A DNA stretch of 64,000 nt, from positions 85,475,056 to 85,539,055 of the forward strand of contig CM049310.1 in the NCBI GenBank assembly GCA_026874595.1. The letters are read 5' to 3'. The notes below the pieces were generated by a model. The model was given only the letters and a program-made list of their open reading frames with translations. It made no database searches and had not been told where the DNA came from. Source of the stretch: Sipunculus nudus (lineage: Eukaryota > Annelida > Sipuncula > Golfingiida > Sipunculidae). Shown here one piece after another: positions 35,748-46,921 of this stretch. The translations under genes were made by a program, and so were the position numbers. Each line of letters opens with the position of its first letter. The first letter of the stretch is position 1.

Positions 35748-37675
35748 CTAAAGCCAAGCTTCCAGCCATTGAACAACGATGGGCTGCAGCCCTTGCTGGT
35801 TTTGACTTGACAATACAATACCGTCCAGGCAGGGAAAACGTGAATGCTGACCAGTTATCACGCCAAGAGTTTCGTCCATGGGAGGATGAAGAAAGTCAGT
35901 GTGTCCATGGTAGCCTACTACCATCGCAGTTGCAAACCCATGTGTTAGCAGAAACAAATTTGCAGTCAGTGGATGAAGATTTCTTTGCTTCAAACATCCC
36001 ATGTATTCAATCTGATGAGATGGCCAAACTTCAGCGTGACGACAAAACCATTGGACTGGTAATAAGATTTCTTGCTCAAGGTACACGACCATCTAGCACT
36101 TCAACAAAACAAGAAACAACCCAGGTTAAGTTACTTTTAAGGCAGTGGGACCGTTTAGTGGAGAAGAAAGGTGTGTACTACCGGGTGTTGCATGATCCAG
36201 TAGAGGGAGAAATTTATCAGGTTCTTTTACCAGAAGTGTTGCAAGGAGATGCACTGAGAGCAGTGCATGACAACCATGGTCATCAAGGCATTGATCGCAC
36301 TGAGTCGCTGCTACGTGCCCGTTGCTACTGGCCTCAGATGGCGAAAGCAGTACGATCATATGTCGAAAGTTGCAACACATGCAGTCGAGCCAAGTTAGAA
36401 CGAGTTAGAACCCCACTAGGCACGATTCGAGCTAACAGGCCTCTCGAAGTTGTTGCAATTGATTTTACGTTGCTTGATAAAGCATCTAATGGAATCGAGA
36501 ATGTCCTCGTAATTACAGATGTGTTCACTAAATATGCAGTTGCTGTCGCCACCAAAGACCAGAGAGCCTCAACAGTAGCTCAAGCATTAGTGAAACATTG
36601 GTTCAGGCGATTTGGGCCACCCTTGAGGATACATTCCGACCAAGGTCGAGACTTTGAGTCAAAGTTGTTGTCGAAGTTATGTTCGCTGTATGGTATAAGG
36701 AAGTCTAGGACTACAGCATGGCACCCTCAAGGGAATGGGCAATGCGAGAGATTCAATAGAACCCTTCATGATTTGCTCCGTACCTTGGAAGAAAAGCAAA
36801 AGCGTCGATGGCCAGAGCATTTGGAAGATGTCTTATACTATTATAACACCACACCGCATGCTTCCACAGGCTTTACACCTTTCTACCTTATGCACTTGAG
36901 ACAGGCACGCCTACCGGTTGACTTGTTGATTGGCGTGGACGAAACCAACAAGGAAACATGTGTTGATGACTGGGTTGCAGAGCATCAGGGCAGATTGCGG
37001 ACAGCTTATGATTTAGTCAAGAAGCGATTGGAGCAAAATGCTGACAAACGCAAATTTTATCATGACAAGAAAGCCTCTGACAAGCCACTCCAGATAGGTA
37101 GCCTTGTATATGTGAGAGCTCGGAATCTAAAGGGGCGTCATAAACTCGCAAACTTTTATGGTCAAACTACCCACAAAATCATAGAAAAGAAACCAGATAA
37201 AGATGTGTACCTGGTGGAACCCGCTGATGGGTTTGGTTCACAGCGTTGGATGAACAGAACAGAACTCAAACAGTGCCCGAAACCTCGAGCCAATGAGAGT
37301 TCTTCTGTAAAGAGAAAACGTCAACCAAGGCAAATCCAGAGAGAAATTGTAAGTTCGTATTCTGAACCATCTGACATTGAGATTGTACTTAATCAAGACG
37401 AAGAGACTGACTTCTCCGTGGTTTCTAGTTCAGACGAGTCTGATGTGTCAGTACCTACACAATTACCAGAAGTACCAATCGCAGCAGTGCCACTACAACC
37501 CATGTACGTGGGGTCAAGTCCAGAAAGTCGACCGGTAGATCAAGTTCCGTTGAGACGATCACGTCGCATTACAGCAGGGCAGCATAGTAACCCTTGCAAT
37601 AACCCAAGGTCTGTTCTGCAGAATGCACACTCTGTCCGAGCCATGCAGTATCCCTTCAAAGAAACAACAGTTTAA
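35748..37675 (+). CDS. Ty3/gypsy pol fragment: RNase H end plus intact integrase
   Basis: An open frame runs to the stop at 37673-37675. A possible ATG at 35723 lies in the inverted segment, so its first eight or so residues are not native. Counting from that ATG: residues 11-48 are the RNase H/connection end (AKLPAIEQRWAA ... YRPGRENVNADQLSR). The zinc-binding head is H182, H187, C217 and C220. The catalytic triad is D247 (AIDF), D306 (HSDQG) and E342 (GNGQCERFN), with the canonical 35 residues between the last two. Residues about 441-520 form the basic C-terminal module resembling the GPY/F domain. A Ser/Asp/Glu-rich tail follows; no chromodomain was recognised. It would insert cDNA into DNA if expressed, but RT, protease and gag are gone, so it is not autonomous. 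The intact frame agrees with recent insertion. Confidence 0.93.
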
Positions 37676-37816
37676 GTCTTAGTTCGCTTCCCACACACTG
37701 CACATATTGTATTTTGTTTTATTTGTTTAGTCTTGTGAAGTATTTTACTTATCTATGTGATGTGTTATTTTATGTGATGGGTTGGACATGCGAGTCCCTC
37801 AAAGTAGTGGTCATGT

Positions 37817-37830
37817 AAAGAGGGGGAGGA
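37817..37830 (+). promoter_or_regulatory. Polypurine tract
   Basis: AAAGAGGGGGAGGA directly abuts the TG of the 3' LTR, the standard position for the plus-strand DNA primer. Its inverted duplicate lies at 34956-34969. Confidence 0.9.
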
Positions 37831-39872
37831 TGTGACAGGCTAGTATACACACAGACACACACGTGCAAACACACACAGCTTCAGAATATTTGTTTACAGT
37901 AGCCTCATATGGCTGGTCTCCTGTGTCTGGGCTTAGCTTTCTAGGTGACCTTAGTAGCCTTTCATCAGTCACCCCTCAGCTGACAGTCCAAAGATTTATT
38001 ACAGGGTGTCCACCCGGTATTGTTTAGGGTAGCAGTAGGCCTGTGCTGTGTGTCTGTGCAGTAAACTGTGGACCAGGCCAGCGCCTGTCACAAGCTGTAA
38101 GTAATCCCATGGTATGTCCTACCCCAGTAGGGTCGGGGTAAATGGACTGACTACTCAGCACTGTGGCCATTTTGCCGACACGTCATTGCTGCGGAAGCAT
38201 AGAAACATTTGTGCCAACTGAGGTCTAAGTGGACATTTGATTGTCATGTGTGCAAGGTAAATAACTTTAAGTATTCTTATTATGTGTAATAAAAGCATTG
38301 CTTACATCAGAAATTCTATTTATCAGATTTAATATACATGTATTCTGTTATACTGTGCTGTAAAATAAGTGACCCTAGTGAGACACAATACATACTGGCA
38401 CAGAGCGTTGCCAGCATGGACGGCCATTTTGTTTTAGCGCTACATCGTGGTACTGATATACACTTATTTGTCAATTACAGATAAGTCCTGAGTGTAACAC
38501 ACATTGTCCTGCTTTATTCTTTATTGTTACCATTGTATATATTTGTATTTATGAGTTTCATTTATGAATACACATCTTTGGTGGTGTAATGTGTTATTTC
38601 CTTTTGAGTCACAGTTGTTCAATAAGACGGTTTATTATGACTTATTAAAGACTATATCTGATGTATATCATATTGTATAATAATTGTTGTCCATTGATTT
38701 ATGAATATGTTCATGTCATTCAAGAATTATAAGGGTAATTCTTGTGGAGACAGCTCTTGTGTAATTAGATTGTTTGTTGTAAAGATAGGAATGTTTATAT
38801 GATGTTATAATCTGGTAAGGTTATATAGGGATTTGTCTTTTGCATATGTGTTAACTATTCAAGTCACCATTAGGAGTATTCCAGCTGATAGCTCTGGAGA
38901 CTACTCAGGGTCTGTCTGTGACTTGTCTGACTGTAGAGCTTAACTGAGACTGGGTGAAGCAGAAACTGCTACTGTTCATTTGTTTTGTACTTTTCTGTAA
39001 AGAATTTAAAGCAAATATATAGGTAAATTCCTGGCCAGGTTTATAGGTATATCCTGAGCCTGTATATTTGATTAACACTAAGGTGTAATTCTTTGTGGTT
39101 TTACAGTCAATACTGATGAGCGTGTGACCAGGTCTTAATTGGTCAAAGTACTGAGAGAAAGAACCCGTTCTTACGGTTTGTATTTGGTTTATTCATTGAT
39201 GGTATACTACTACCCAACAATAATGTTTGTGCTACAGTTATGTTAAAAGTTGCATCAATGTATTAGTTTATTAGTAGTTAATGAATGGTAAACATGGCCC
39301 AAATATTGGTTACCATGGATTCAGAATTAATTTCATTATGTACTGTACAAGCTTTAATGAGCATTACATTATGAGATTGTATAACTATAGTGCACTTTAA
39401 TGGGTGACTATTCCATGAGATAGTTATGCACAGTTAGAATTTAGTTTGAACATATATGTTAACATAACTTGTCTATTTTAGTTTAGTTTATGCCTATATA
39501 ATCTCTTATCTAGTGCAGTAATTCAAATGGGGTACTTCCTCTGTATCACAGCGAGTATTCCTGCAATTTTATGTAATTACAAACTGGCATTGCACTGCTG
39601 CTGACCAAAGTATCATTAATAACACAGCTGGTTAATAATATACCAGTTCAGTTTTAATAGAATAGTCTTTCAATAGATAAACAGATATATTTCTCATGTT
39701 AAACTATTTTGGCTTCATTATGATTCATTTTCCGTTTGTAATCATTATTCTTAATCTGGTTTATACTGTATAATTGCAGGGTTCTTTCTCCTATGCATAA
39801 TGTACGATGCATATTTCGAATAAAGGGGTGTCTCGTCTTGCCATCTGACTCTTCTGACTGTTTGAGTCCCGC

Positions 39873-39876
<4 letters not shown>
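37831..39876 (+). repeat. 3' LTR, complete (2,046 bp)
   Basis: Begins TGTGACAGGC and ends GCTACA. Unusually long for a Ty3/gypsy LTR. Contains AATAAA at 39819-39824, about 50 bases before the end, a good candidate for transcript 3' processing. A CAGCATGGACGGCCATTTTG block and a GGCCATTTTGCC block lie in the U3 part; their role is unknown. Confidence 0.92.
39819..39824 (+). terminator. LTR polyadenylation signal
   Basis: AATAAA followed by a GT-rich stretch (GGGGTGTCTCGTCTTG). The counterpart in the 5' LTR has been lost, so a transcript starting there would not be stopped before the hairpin. Confidence 0.65.

Positions 39877-39903
<27 letters not shown>
39877..39903. repeat. (TA)n microsatellite, right side of the Ty3 insertion
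   Basis: Continuation of the tract at 31323-31343, interrupted by the element. Confidence 0.95.
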
Positions 39904-39954
39904 GGTTAAGAAGGTCTTGTAATATGATCAGCTGAGTGACCTAGGAGAAAACAG

Positions 39955-40950
39955 ACTTCATTTTAGCTCAGCTGACTGTAAGTCATCTGAGCTATAGCGA
40001 TCACTCTATGTCTGTCTTCCGTCCGGCTGTCTGGCCATCCGGCCGTCTGTCCATTAACAGGGCATAAATCGTAACCACTGGACCTGGAATCTTTTAACTT
40101 GATATCCAGAGAGGTTTATGAAAACTCTCCTTGGAAACCTGAAATTAGGTCTCTGTTACCTATATTCTTCAAGCTATGGGGCTCAGAAGTACCCCCCATA
40201 ATCACTAAAAATCTGATACAACAGCTCTAGTATCTAAGCAACTAATGCATTGATCGGCATGCATGCATATGCCTCGTGGAGTGTTTCCTCAGTTCCTGCT
40301 GACTGGTGGCGCCACCTGTTTTTTTTCGAATTTTTACGCATTTTTATCTTTATTTTTGAGACCTTCAAAGATGCGGTCGTCAGGTAACAGAGCACAAATT
40401 GTAAATATTGGTCCAAGAATCTTCTAATTTTACTTCAAGAGAGGTCTGTGAAAAATATCCTTGGAAACTTGAAGTTAGGTCTCTGTTACCCATATTCTCA
40501 GAGCTATGGGGCTTATAAACACCCCCCCCCCCCCCCCAGCATAATTAAAAATTTGATACCAACGCACAAATCATAACCATTGGACCTGATATCTTCTAAC
40601 TTTAAATCCAGGGAGGTCCATGAAAAGTCTCCTTGGAAACGTTAAATTCCATGAAAAGTCTCCTTGGAAACGTTAAATTAGGTCCCTGTTACCCATATTT
40701 TCTGAGCTATGGGGCTTACGAGCACCCCTCAGAATAATTGAAAATTTGATACCAAAGTAGGGCACAAATCATAACCATTTAGCCTAGAAACTTCCTAATT
40801 TTTCATCCTGAGAGTTCCTCAAATGTTCTTCCCAGAAACTGATATTCGGTCACTGTGACCTATATTCTCAGAGTTTTGGGGTATATTTGAGCACCCCAGA
40901 AATAATGCAAAATACACATACATTGCCAGATACCTCAGGAATAGCTGGTT
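39955..40950. mobile_element. Hairpin-ended element with ~180-bp tandem core
   Basis: An 11/12-bp stem (TAGCTCAGCTGA at 39964-39975 against TCATCTGAGCTA at 39983-39994) opens the unit. It is followed by GTCTGTCTTCCGTCCGGC. Four to five tandem units follow, each with ACCTGGAATCTTTTAAC, GAGAGGTTTATGAAAA, CTCCTTGGAAACCTGAA, TTAGGTCTCTGTTACC and AGCTATGGGGCT. A C run of about 16 lies near 40522-40538. A terminal hairpin plus a tandem core resembles Helentron-associated elements of bivalves, but CTRR-type ends were not confirmed. The same family occurs inverted at 62.6-63.5 kb. Confidence 0.55.
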
Positions 40951-41039
40951 GGATTGTCATCAAATTTGTTGTGCTTATGGGTCTTGATGAACATAAGCTT
41001 AGATGCATGAACAATGATGCCACCTACATTATCTTAATT

Positions 41040-42620
41040 TGTTGCCTGTGCGAGCACATATTGTCAACATGTCATTATAATTGAATGTAAAAATGAAGGT
41101 CTTCATTGTATACTTATTTATATTTACGCACCAAATTATGAAGCACAGCAGGCTGCTCTGTTTCAAACAGTGATGGATGAAATTTTGAATATGACATATA
41201 TGTAAAGGCCTATAATTTTGTTTATAAAGATAATTACAAAATTCAAACAGTTTCTAAAACCGCAATTCAAAAGCCACAAGATGATGTAATTTAATTTAAT
41301 TTTTGTTTATTTTGAAGTTTTTTTCTGATATACCAATTAGTTCTTATACTTTTAATATTGATCTTTTGGGATGGGAATTTTAATGTACATCTTACTGAAC
41401 GTGATGCTGATGGAGGCAAAATAAATGTGAAGCAGGCTTCAGCTTACACACCATTATCTGTGATCGAAGTATTAGATGTTTGTGTTATATGGCGTGTGAA
41501 ATATATTTTATATGGAGATAACCATCTTCATTCATTCAAAGACGCTTGGATTATTTTTCTTTCATGTCAAATTCTCCTCAGAAACTCAATGATTGATATG
41601 AGATTATTCCTGGTGTAAGTAAGGATCACTCTACAGTCTCATTAAAAATAAATTAATTAAAGGGAATCAGTAGGATACCCTCACATTGGTGTAGTAATAA
41701 TGATTTGATTAAAGATTAAGAATATATTAGTGCAATAAGGTCTAAAAATGCTGAATGGAAGGATTAAGTTTAAAGTGAAACATCAAGCTTTATGTTTCAG
41801 TACATGATATACAAGAAAAAATTATACCATTAAGTATAGTACAGATAAATCTGGAATGTTTAAAGAGAAATGTAAAATATTAGAAGAGTTTACTAAACTA
41901 GAACATGACTTAACGAGCAAAGATTCCATAGAATCTCAGCCGGTGTATCACATTAATTACATCATTATTACGATGAGATAGCTAGAGGTATTACAGAGAG
42001 ATCGATGACAAAGTGGTCAGAGAAAAGGGAGAGGTACAAATACTTCCTGAACCTCGAAAAACATAATTATAAAAAAGTGTTATAACGATTCTGTCAAATG
42101 AAGGACAAAATATTGTCGGCCATGCAGAAATCATGTCATTTATTAAGGGTTCTTTTATACTGATAAATACCAGAGGAAAGCTATTTATACTGAACAAGAG
42201 TTCAACAGTAATTTTAAATGTCTTCCTTTACACGAGAATATTTTATGTAAGTCTGAAGCCAAGTCGTGTGGGAATGTGATTACAAAAATAAGGTGTATTC
42301 CTCCATGAATGAAATGTAGAAAAAATAAAACTCTACGTAATGATGGATTGACTAAGGACGTTTACTTAGCTTTATATTTAATGACCTTGGCCAATGCTTA
42401 ACAGACTGTTTAAATGAAAATTATGAACATGGATCTATGACATTATAAAAGCTAATCCTTCTAAAATTAATTTCAAACCAGAAAAGGATTTAACCCACTT
42501 TAGTGATTGTAGACCAATAATCCTGCTAAATGTTGATTTAAAGATGTTGAGTAAAATATTAGTAAAAAGAACAGTAAGAAATCTTCCAAAATTGATTAAA
42601 CATGACCAATATGCTTTTAT
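41040..42620 (+). pseudogene. LINE ORF2 remnant, part 1 (endonuclease and RT start)
   Basis: Broken plus-strand frames give IYAPNYEAQQAALFQ (about 41126-41170) and FWDGNFNVHLTERDADGG (about 41365-41415), two blocks of an AP-type endonuclease. Next come FNDLGQCLTDCLNENYEHG (about 42377-42433), CRPI..LLNVDLKMLSKILVK (about 42508-42570) and QYAFI (about 42607-42621), the opening motifs of a LINE RT. Many stops and small indels are present. Layout and motifs fit an L1/Tx1-like LINE. It lies downstream of the ORF1 remnant at 30.5-31.3 kb on the same strand. Confidence 0.75.
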
Positions 42621-43545
42621 TAGCCCTCAGCCTATACAGGCTTGTTGGCTATTGTCATCACCGAAGCCAAGCCGCCGGGCCGTCAATGCGTCCGGCGTCC
42701 ATTAACTTTTATCTTATGAAAGGGATATGTAAAACAAAAATATAGAATCCTATGGTAATTGGCACAAATGATCTCTAACTTCTGCACGAGCTCGATGGTG
42801 CCACAGACAATTTCTGATTTTGAAAGAATTTTTATCAGCTTTTCCAATGTTGGCCTTGAAAGCGAGATATCTCAAAAAGTATTCAATACATGAACTTCAT
42901 TTCTTCAGTGTAGATGCATAGCAACAGAAGTATAGTCAAGTTCGAAGATGGGTGACTTTGACGTACTTTTCAGGGTCATATAGCCAATTATAGAAAAAAA
43001 GACTGAGGAACATATTACTCATGCACCCCATAACAGATCATAATGAAATTTGGTGTCATTATATGCTTGATGATCTGTAACTGCTATACAATATGTTGGT
43101 TGTGCCACCTGCAGTTTCTTATTTTCACTTTGCAGAATTTTTATCACTTTTATAATCGCTTTTGAGCACTCTTTCTAAAAATTGAATTAAACAAAATTAC
43201 TTTGTCTCTAAGGGGGTCTTGATTAAATATAAAGAATGGTTATTTGTGCCCTCTAGTTTCAGTAAAGACATTAGTGTCATTTTACGGGTAATCCCTGCAG
43301 AGTATTTATCATCATGCAGGTCTATATCACTTCATTTACCAGACTTGCAAAGGTACTGCATACCTTTCCAGTTCAAATTTATCACTTGAACAGCAGACAT
43401 ATGAACGGATATACAGCCATGTGAGAACAGATATTTCATACCTGTTACTGTTACCCTCCATAAAACACTAAGGACTTTTTTTAACAGGTTCTGCTGATAT
43501 TCTTGTTCTAGACAGATATATTGGAGAACCAATCCGATTAAAATG
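42621..43545. mobile_element. Repeat inserted into the LINE RT
   Basis: Begins near AGCCCTCAGCCTATACAGG with GCCGCCGGGCCGTC and CGTCCGGCGTCC, then decayed units with GATGGTGCCACAGACA, TGTGCCACCTGCAGTTTC and TTTTATCA blocks. Same general style as the arrays at 40 and 45 kb. It splits RT motifs that should be adjacent. The right edge, near 43500-43600, is approximate. Confidence 0.55.
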
Positions 43546-43935
43546 GAATGTATTTCATTAAACTGAATAAGAAAATAACCTTAAATATGTTTTTGCAGCT
43601 GATCTAGAGGAATCTTTTGATAGTGTTGATCATTGTTTTATATATGAAACATTCAGGCATATTGGTTTTAGGAGTAAGATAAAGAAACAGAGAATTATGC
43701 GGGTAAGATGGCTATTTGTAAATTATTACTATCAATAATTTTTACCAAACTTTTGTATCAGGTGTTTTGAAGACTGGGTATATTATGAGTCAATGGAACT
43801 GAAAACACATAAGGATGTAATTTTTCAATTTGTGAGGAACAACATATATATAACTAAGAATAAAAAGTCTGTGTACAATTGCAGAGTTTGGGTATATGTT
43901 ATATTAAGCATGAGAAAGGGATACGGAAAATACAA
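43546..43935 (+). pseudogene. LINE ORF2 remnant, part 2 (RT catalytic region)
   Basis: Resumes with FAADLEESFDSVDHCFIYETFRHIGF (about 43591-43675), the LINE RT block around the first catalytic Asp (FEKAFDSVDH in relatives). Further weak similarity continues through 43900 with stops. No F/YADD box was found, so the copy ends or decays before it. Confidence 0.7.
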
Positions 43936-44335
43936 GATGTCTTTATGAAAAATCCTCTTGATTAAATACATTTCAGCTTTACAACAAATGTATTGTCATT
44001 GCAATGACACTGTGTACAGTAATCCATATATGGATGTTTTGTTAATCAGAAATAAGTTTTTTTTTATATTTCGACATGCATGTATTCTTAAATACATCAT
44101 TTTTCAACGTTTCCTATATAATGTTTGGGAAACAATATTACTTAGTAATTCGGGTAAATGCCTTTATGCCATTGTAATTTCATGAAGGTACGCGTGCACC
44201 AGTGACGTCATCTCTTTACCACATTATCATCAACGTCATAACTAATTCCGGTATTCGCTTCACAGCACTGGCAACTTATTTTCCCGAAGTGAGTGCATAT
44301 TTCTACGGTCGCTGATTTAGGACACAGAAAAAATG
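43936..44335. other. No gene recognised
   Basis: AT-rich sequence between the LINE remnant and the next inverted-repeat element. Confidence 0.5.
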
Positions 44336-44337
44336 TT

Positions 44338-45222
44338 TATCTCGAGATCTCGAGAAGTTATCTTGAGATCTCGACATAAAATTTCGCAAAAAAAAATTTA
44401 GGAAGCAAAAAAAATATATCTCGCAAAAAAAAATAGGAAGCAGAAAAAATATATATCTTGCAAACAAAATTCAGGAAGCAATAAAAAATATATATCTCGA
44501 GATTTCATCATGATTTTCCTTCAGGAAAATGCTCTGCTTTGGTTTAAAGTCACTATTTACCTGCCTTATTTATAGAATTTTTGTGATACCGGCTAACTCT
44601 GCATAATCATGTTAAAGAAGTGAAGGTAATCCTTGCTTGGAAAGGTTCTTATAACGCCACTTTGACGATTCTACAGGCTACTTGTACACAAGGTACTTGA
44701 GCTAGTGTTAATTTACAAACATGTAACCGATTTATTGAAAGATCCCTACTTGACATTCGTTAGAGCATGTGAAGAAATGCAATATTTGTCATTGACAGAA
44801 CTCTGTACTCTCTGAAGCCAGATGTTTCTGCCGGTGGCCATTTTTGCACCCCCGCCCACACCCACCCATATTATAAACACGTGGATATAGACAAAGACAC
44901 CGCCTTTACCCCAAGGGATTGGCTCATTTTTATTAAAGGTTTAATAGATTATGTTTATTTGACAGACGTCAGATATCAAAGTCGGTCCCTTTAACTTTGT
45001 TTTGCTTTACGTCAATTAAGCATCGAACGGTTCGTACAACGCCCACGTGGACTTGTTTTTTTGTTTTTTTTTCAATTAATTTTTTTTCTGCAGCAATTTT
45101 TTTTGGTGAAAATTTATGTCGAGATATCGAGATAATTTTTTTTCTGCAGCAAAATGTCTTTAGGTGAAAATTTATGTCGAGATTTCGAGATGTTAAGTCG
45201 AGATCTCGAGATTTTGTTTTGA
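44338..45222. mobile_element. Inverted-repeat element with TCTCGAGA-rich ends
   Basis: The left end ATCTCGAGATCTCGAGAAG with ATCTTGAGATCTCGACATAA (44340-44382) pairs as inverted repeat with 45165-45222 (TTATGTCGAGATTTCGAG, then AAGTCGAGATCTCGAGAT). Next to the left end are three short direct copies of a CGCAAAAAAAAAT..AGGAAGCA unit. The centre (44545-45000) is a copy of repeat family B, so one element is nested in the other. No ORF. Confidence 0.65.
44545..45000 (+). repeat. Dispersed repeat 'B', copy 2
   Basis: Carries GTTCTTATAACGCC, CCAGATGTTTCTGCC, TTATAAACACGTGGATATA and GATATCAAAGTCGGTCCCTTTAAC in the family order. Lies inside the TCTCGAGA-ended element. Confidence 0.7.
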
Positions 45223-45227
45223 CCCTC

Positions 45228-46085
45228 TGACCTTTCCTCTTCGCTCTGCGTCCATCTGAGCGTCTGTGTTCACACATAAACCCCCATATCTGTAAACTCG
45301 TTTGACTGATCGGGCTGAAATTTTGCATGTTTATACATCTTGGATAGGTTTTCGATTTTTGTGACAGTTGGCGCCACCTACCTCGTTTACGCTCCAGACC
45401 TTCATGCTAATATCTCAGGACTGGTTTGACGGATCAGCCTGAATTTTTTTGCACAGCGGCCATCTGTTTATCTGCCTTTGGATAAAATCATGCATATCTC
45501 TGCAGTGGTTGGACTAATTCACCTGAAATTTTGCACGTTTATACATCTTGGATATATTTTTCGTTGATATGACAGGATGGCGCCACCTACCTATGCGCTT
45601 CCATGCTGATATCTCAGGACTCGTTTGACCGATTGGGCTGAAATTTTACATGTTTATTCATCTTGGATAGTATTTCCATTTTGTGACAGGTGGCGCCACC
45701 TACCTCCCCGTTTATGCTCCAGACAACCATGCTAATATCTCAGGACTTGTTAGACATATCAGCCTGAAATTTTGTATATGTATTGGTCTAACATAGCCCT
45801 TTATTATACCTAAAACTGGTGGCCGCACCTGCAACTGTTTTTGCACAGCGTCCATCTGTTTGTCTGCCTTCGGGTAAAATCATGCATATCACTGCAGTGG
45901 TTGGACTTATTCACATGAAATTTTGTACGTGTATACATCTTGAATAGATTTTTTTGTTGACATGACAGGTGGCGTTTACCTCTATATCCTATCATTACTT
46001 ATTACTCATATCATATTATCCTACCCGTACCTCTCTGATCTAGGCGGATACACGTAGTCACTTGTCGACTACCCGTATTCTAGTT
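45228..46085 (-). mobile_element. Tandem-core element 'G', minus copy, 3'-truncated
   Basis: Minus-strand copy of the element at 60114-61527. On the minus strand it starts ACTAGAATACGGGTAGTCGAC (plus 46064-46084) with the hairpin GTAGTCG..GACTAC and GTATCCGCC. It then runs through about four degenerate ~170-220-bp units with GGTGGCGCCACC cores (45365, 45578, 45687). It ends in the GACCTCTGACCTTTCC-type sequence found before the 3' hairpin of the plus copy. The hairpin is missing because the TCTCGAGA element begins there. Confidence 0.7.
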
Positions 46086-46916
46086 TTCTATTGCACACAT
46101 TATTTCAGACATATTTTCTTTAATCCAGTATGATTTTTCCCTCATGCATTTTGATAAAAACCTGTTTCTGTTTGTGATATTTTTCAAATTTAACTTAACT
46201 TTTCACCCATATGTAAGCTAGTCCAGCACTAGCAGAAACGCGGGGCCCTCTGAGTACCATTGTCCGACCACATCTAGTTCTAATTATTATTAACATGTAC
46301 CAAATACGTTTGAGATTTTTTCTGTAAAATGACAATAGTCAGATTTCTGATTCGAGACGTAATTAGATATTTATACATCACTAAGTCTTTTAACCCCGTA
46401 TTCAGATAACTATGTAAACTGGCCATTGGCTGATAATTTCTGTAGAACCGTTAGTCCTTCTTGTCGGAGACGTTATTTCAGTTATATGTTCGTCCCTAAG
46501 GGAATGTAGCCAAGTATGTAACTTAGATTGAGTCTTTACTGTTTGTGCGAATATAGATTGTATTGTATCATATGAAGTATGAGTCTTTATATTTGTGTGA
46601 ATATTGCTCATATTGTGTCATATGAATTAGTGTTGAAACCTTGATGTATATATGTTATGAGATTCTTGACAGGCAATTCTCTTACCGTGTGCACGTATTG
46701 TATTTGTAGTTAATAAAGGATGTGCATCTGACCAGAGGGGTTACTGAACTGTGACAGCCCAACACAAAAAAAACCGTTTGTTTGGGAGACCCTGTTACAT
46801 ATATATATCAGGGTGCTTTTCTGTGTGTGTTGGTCGCTTTCATTTTGATTATAAATCCCAAGATCCCTATGTATGCGTGTTATATATATCTTGTCGATTA
46901 TCAACTTATCTGTAGT
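46086..46916. other. No gene; possible retroelement-like 3' end
   Basis: Contains a TTAATAAAGG polyadenylation-like signal near 46712 followed by GTGACAG near 46752, but no paired LTR or coding sequence. A short duplicated block, CATATGAA.TA, occurs near 46570 and 46620. Confidence 0.35.
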
Positions 46917-46921
46917 AACCG

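Larger units (their letters stand above)
31344..39876 (+). mobile_element. Rearranged Ty3/gypsy LTR retrotransposon with internal fold-back
   Basis: Outer boundaries are TGTGACAGGC at the left and CCCGCTACA at the right, the usual TG..CA LTR ends. They sit inside one TA microsatellite with an even-length TA target duplication (TATA or TATATA on both sides; exact length undecidable). The order is: 5' LTR lacking its last ~257 bp (31344-33132); inverted LTR (33128-34955); inverted polypurine tract and integrase tail (34956-35747); forward end of RNase H plus integrase (35748-37675); polypurine tract; complete 3' LTR (37831-39876). Inverted position p pairs with forward position 72786 minus p at both ends, so no net indels separate the arms. 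Gag, protease, RT and the primer-binding site are absent. The near-identity seen by eye suggests a recent event. Confidence 0.9.

Noticed and set aside
35111-35818. Separate minus-strand gene of 235 residues
   Set aside because: It is the inverted duplicate of the integrase tail, with its first ~24 residues read from antisense RNase H sequence. Kept only as part of the rearranged element.
31344-39876. Identification as the clam retrotransposon Steamer
   Set aside because: Steamer is also a Ty3/gypsy element but is known for short LTRs; the 2-kb LTR here does not fit.
46700-46760. LTR of another retrotransposon (AATAAA then GTGACAG)
   Set aside because: No second LTR, target duplication, primer-binding site or coding sequence could be linked to it.
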